From RGIG9041 sp045541455 (GTDB lineage: Bacteria > Bacillota > Clostridia > Oscillospirales > QAKW01): DNA of 31,261 nt. The position numbers were made by a program, and so were the translations under genes. The notes under the pieces are model-generated. The model searched no databases, had not been told where the DNA came from, and saw only the letters and a program-made list of their open reading frames with translations. The stretch spans positions 1-31,261 of the forward strand of contig JAZQJA010000013.1 in assembly GCA_045541455.1 (NCBI GenBank), in the 5' to 3' direction. Each line of letters begins with the position of its first letter. Position 1 is the stretch's first letter. This document shows positions 30,740 through 31,261 of the stretch, in pieces.

Positions 30740-31261
30740 TGTGATAGTGATTGTTGTTTGCCTAATACTGTCGGCGTTTTTTTCCTCTTCTGAGATCGCT
30801 TTTGCTTCTTCTAATAAGGTTCGACTTAAAAGGGCTGCAGAAGAAAAGGGAACCACCTCATCTAAGTTGGCTTATAAGATTTACAATAATTATGAAAGCG
30901 CATTGGCAACCATTTTGATTGGAAATAATTTAGTGAATATTGCCTCGGAATCGGTTGCAACCTTAATTGTTATTAGTGTTTTGGGCTCCTCTAACGCATG
31001 GGTCGCTACAATTGTGATGACCGTGATTGTATTGATATGTGGTGAAATTGTACCTAAGGTAGTTGTAAAGACTATGCCCGAAACTTTTTCAACCATATTT
31101 TCAATACCTCTTTACTCGTTAATGATTATTACTAAACCTATAGTTGTGGTAGTAGATGGAATTATAAAAATTCTTTCACATCTATGGAAAAGCGGAGTGG
31201 ATACAACCCCTATTAGTGAAGAAGAATTGGAGACTATTTTGGATACTGTAGAAGATGAGGG
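30732..31261 (+). CDS. Second CNNM-type transmembrane protein (3' partial)
   Basis: An open frame from ATG 30732 to the end of the window without a stop. It starts MLNVIVIVVCLILSAFFSSSEIAFASSNKVRLKRAAEEKG and continues with ATILIGNNLVNIASES and GEIVPKVVVKTMPE, the DUF21/CNNM motifs, reaching SEEELETILDTVEDEG at the linker before the CBS domains. AGGAAGGGG lies 9 nt upstream, and the start overlaps the preceding paralogue by 8 nt, so the two are coupled and may form a heterodimer (CNNM proteins are dimeric; pairing here is inference). The CBS part lies beyond the window. Confidence 0.9.
   Translation, partial: MLNVIVIVVCLILSAFFSSSEIAFASSNKVRLKRAAEEKGTTSSKLAYKIYNNYESALATILIGNNLVNIASESVATLIVISVLGSSNAWVATIVMTVIVLICGEIVPKVVVKTMPETFSTIFSIPLYSLMIITKPIVVVVDGIIKILSHLWKSGVDTTPISEEELETILDTVEDE

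Overview
The window looks like the chromosome of a low-GC, endospore-forming, anaerobic Clostridia member, probably a gut Oscillospirales or related Eubacteriales. The basis is AT-rich coding, strong AGGAGG ribosome sites, spoVAC/spoVAD/spoVAE, a one-piece pyruvate:ferredoxin oxidoreductase, a stand-alone GuaA ATP-pyrophosphatase subunit and NrdR. The family-level placement is inference.

Layout. Positions 1-1968 hold two CUT1-type sugar ABC permeases, the first cut by the window edge, followed by a strong terminator. A small CmpB-like membrane protein (2025-2513, minus) diverges from spoVAC (2590-3033). Positions 3034 to about 9150 are an accessory island that splits the normally contiguous spoVAC-spoVAD-spoVAE operon; spoVAD and spoVAE resume at 9334-10700. 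Positions 10733-13972 (minus) encode a GldA/GldF/GldG-like ABC system. Positions 14112-16752 hold shikimate kinase, tRNA-Arg(CCT), nrdR, an unknown protein and an RluA-type pseudouridine synthase. Positions 16927-20602 are a complete potABCD polyamine operon, converging on a comM/yifB AAA ATPase (20629-22149, minus). Then come nifJ/PFOR (22345-25893), a cysteine synthase, a CofE-like ligase with guaA-B, and two overlapping CNNM/CBS membrane proteins, the second running off the right end.

The most striking structure is in the island. The last 39 codons and stop of spoVAC occur four times as direct repeats of exactly 121 bp (2913-3033, 4246-4366, 6333-6453, 8919-9039). Three cargo segments lie between them. 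Copies 2-4 are each preceded by the same junction, GTCCTAnnTTGACA. All four copies are open to the stop and differ mainly by synonymous changes. Three of the four are followed by related TTGACC/GGTCAA hairpins, and a fragment of the first cargo's XRE regulator reappears after copy 4. I read this as a tandem array of mobile cassettes that enter codon 109 of spoVAC and each bring a replacement C-terminus, so spoVAC stays intact and the array grows. No recombinase is encoded in the window.

Cargo: (A) an XRE regulator with two paralogous small membrane proteins behind a perfect promoter carrying three similar palindromic sites; (B) a GC-rich, clearly foreign gene fusing an AraC DNA-binding domain to a sialidase-like propeller; (C) an AraC regulator divergent from a sugar-catabolism operon with one intact dehydrogenase and two internally deleted pseudogenes. 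Outside the island the region is ordinary core metabolism and transport.
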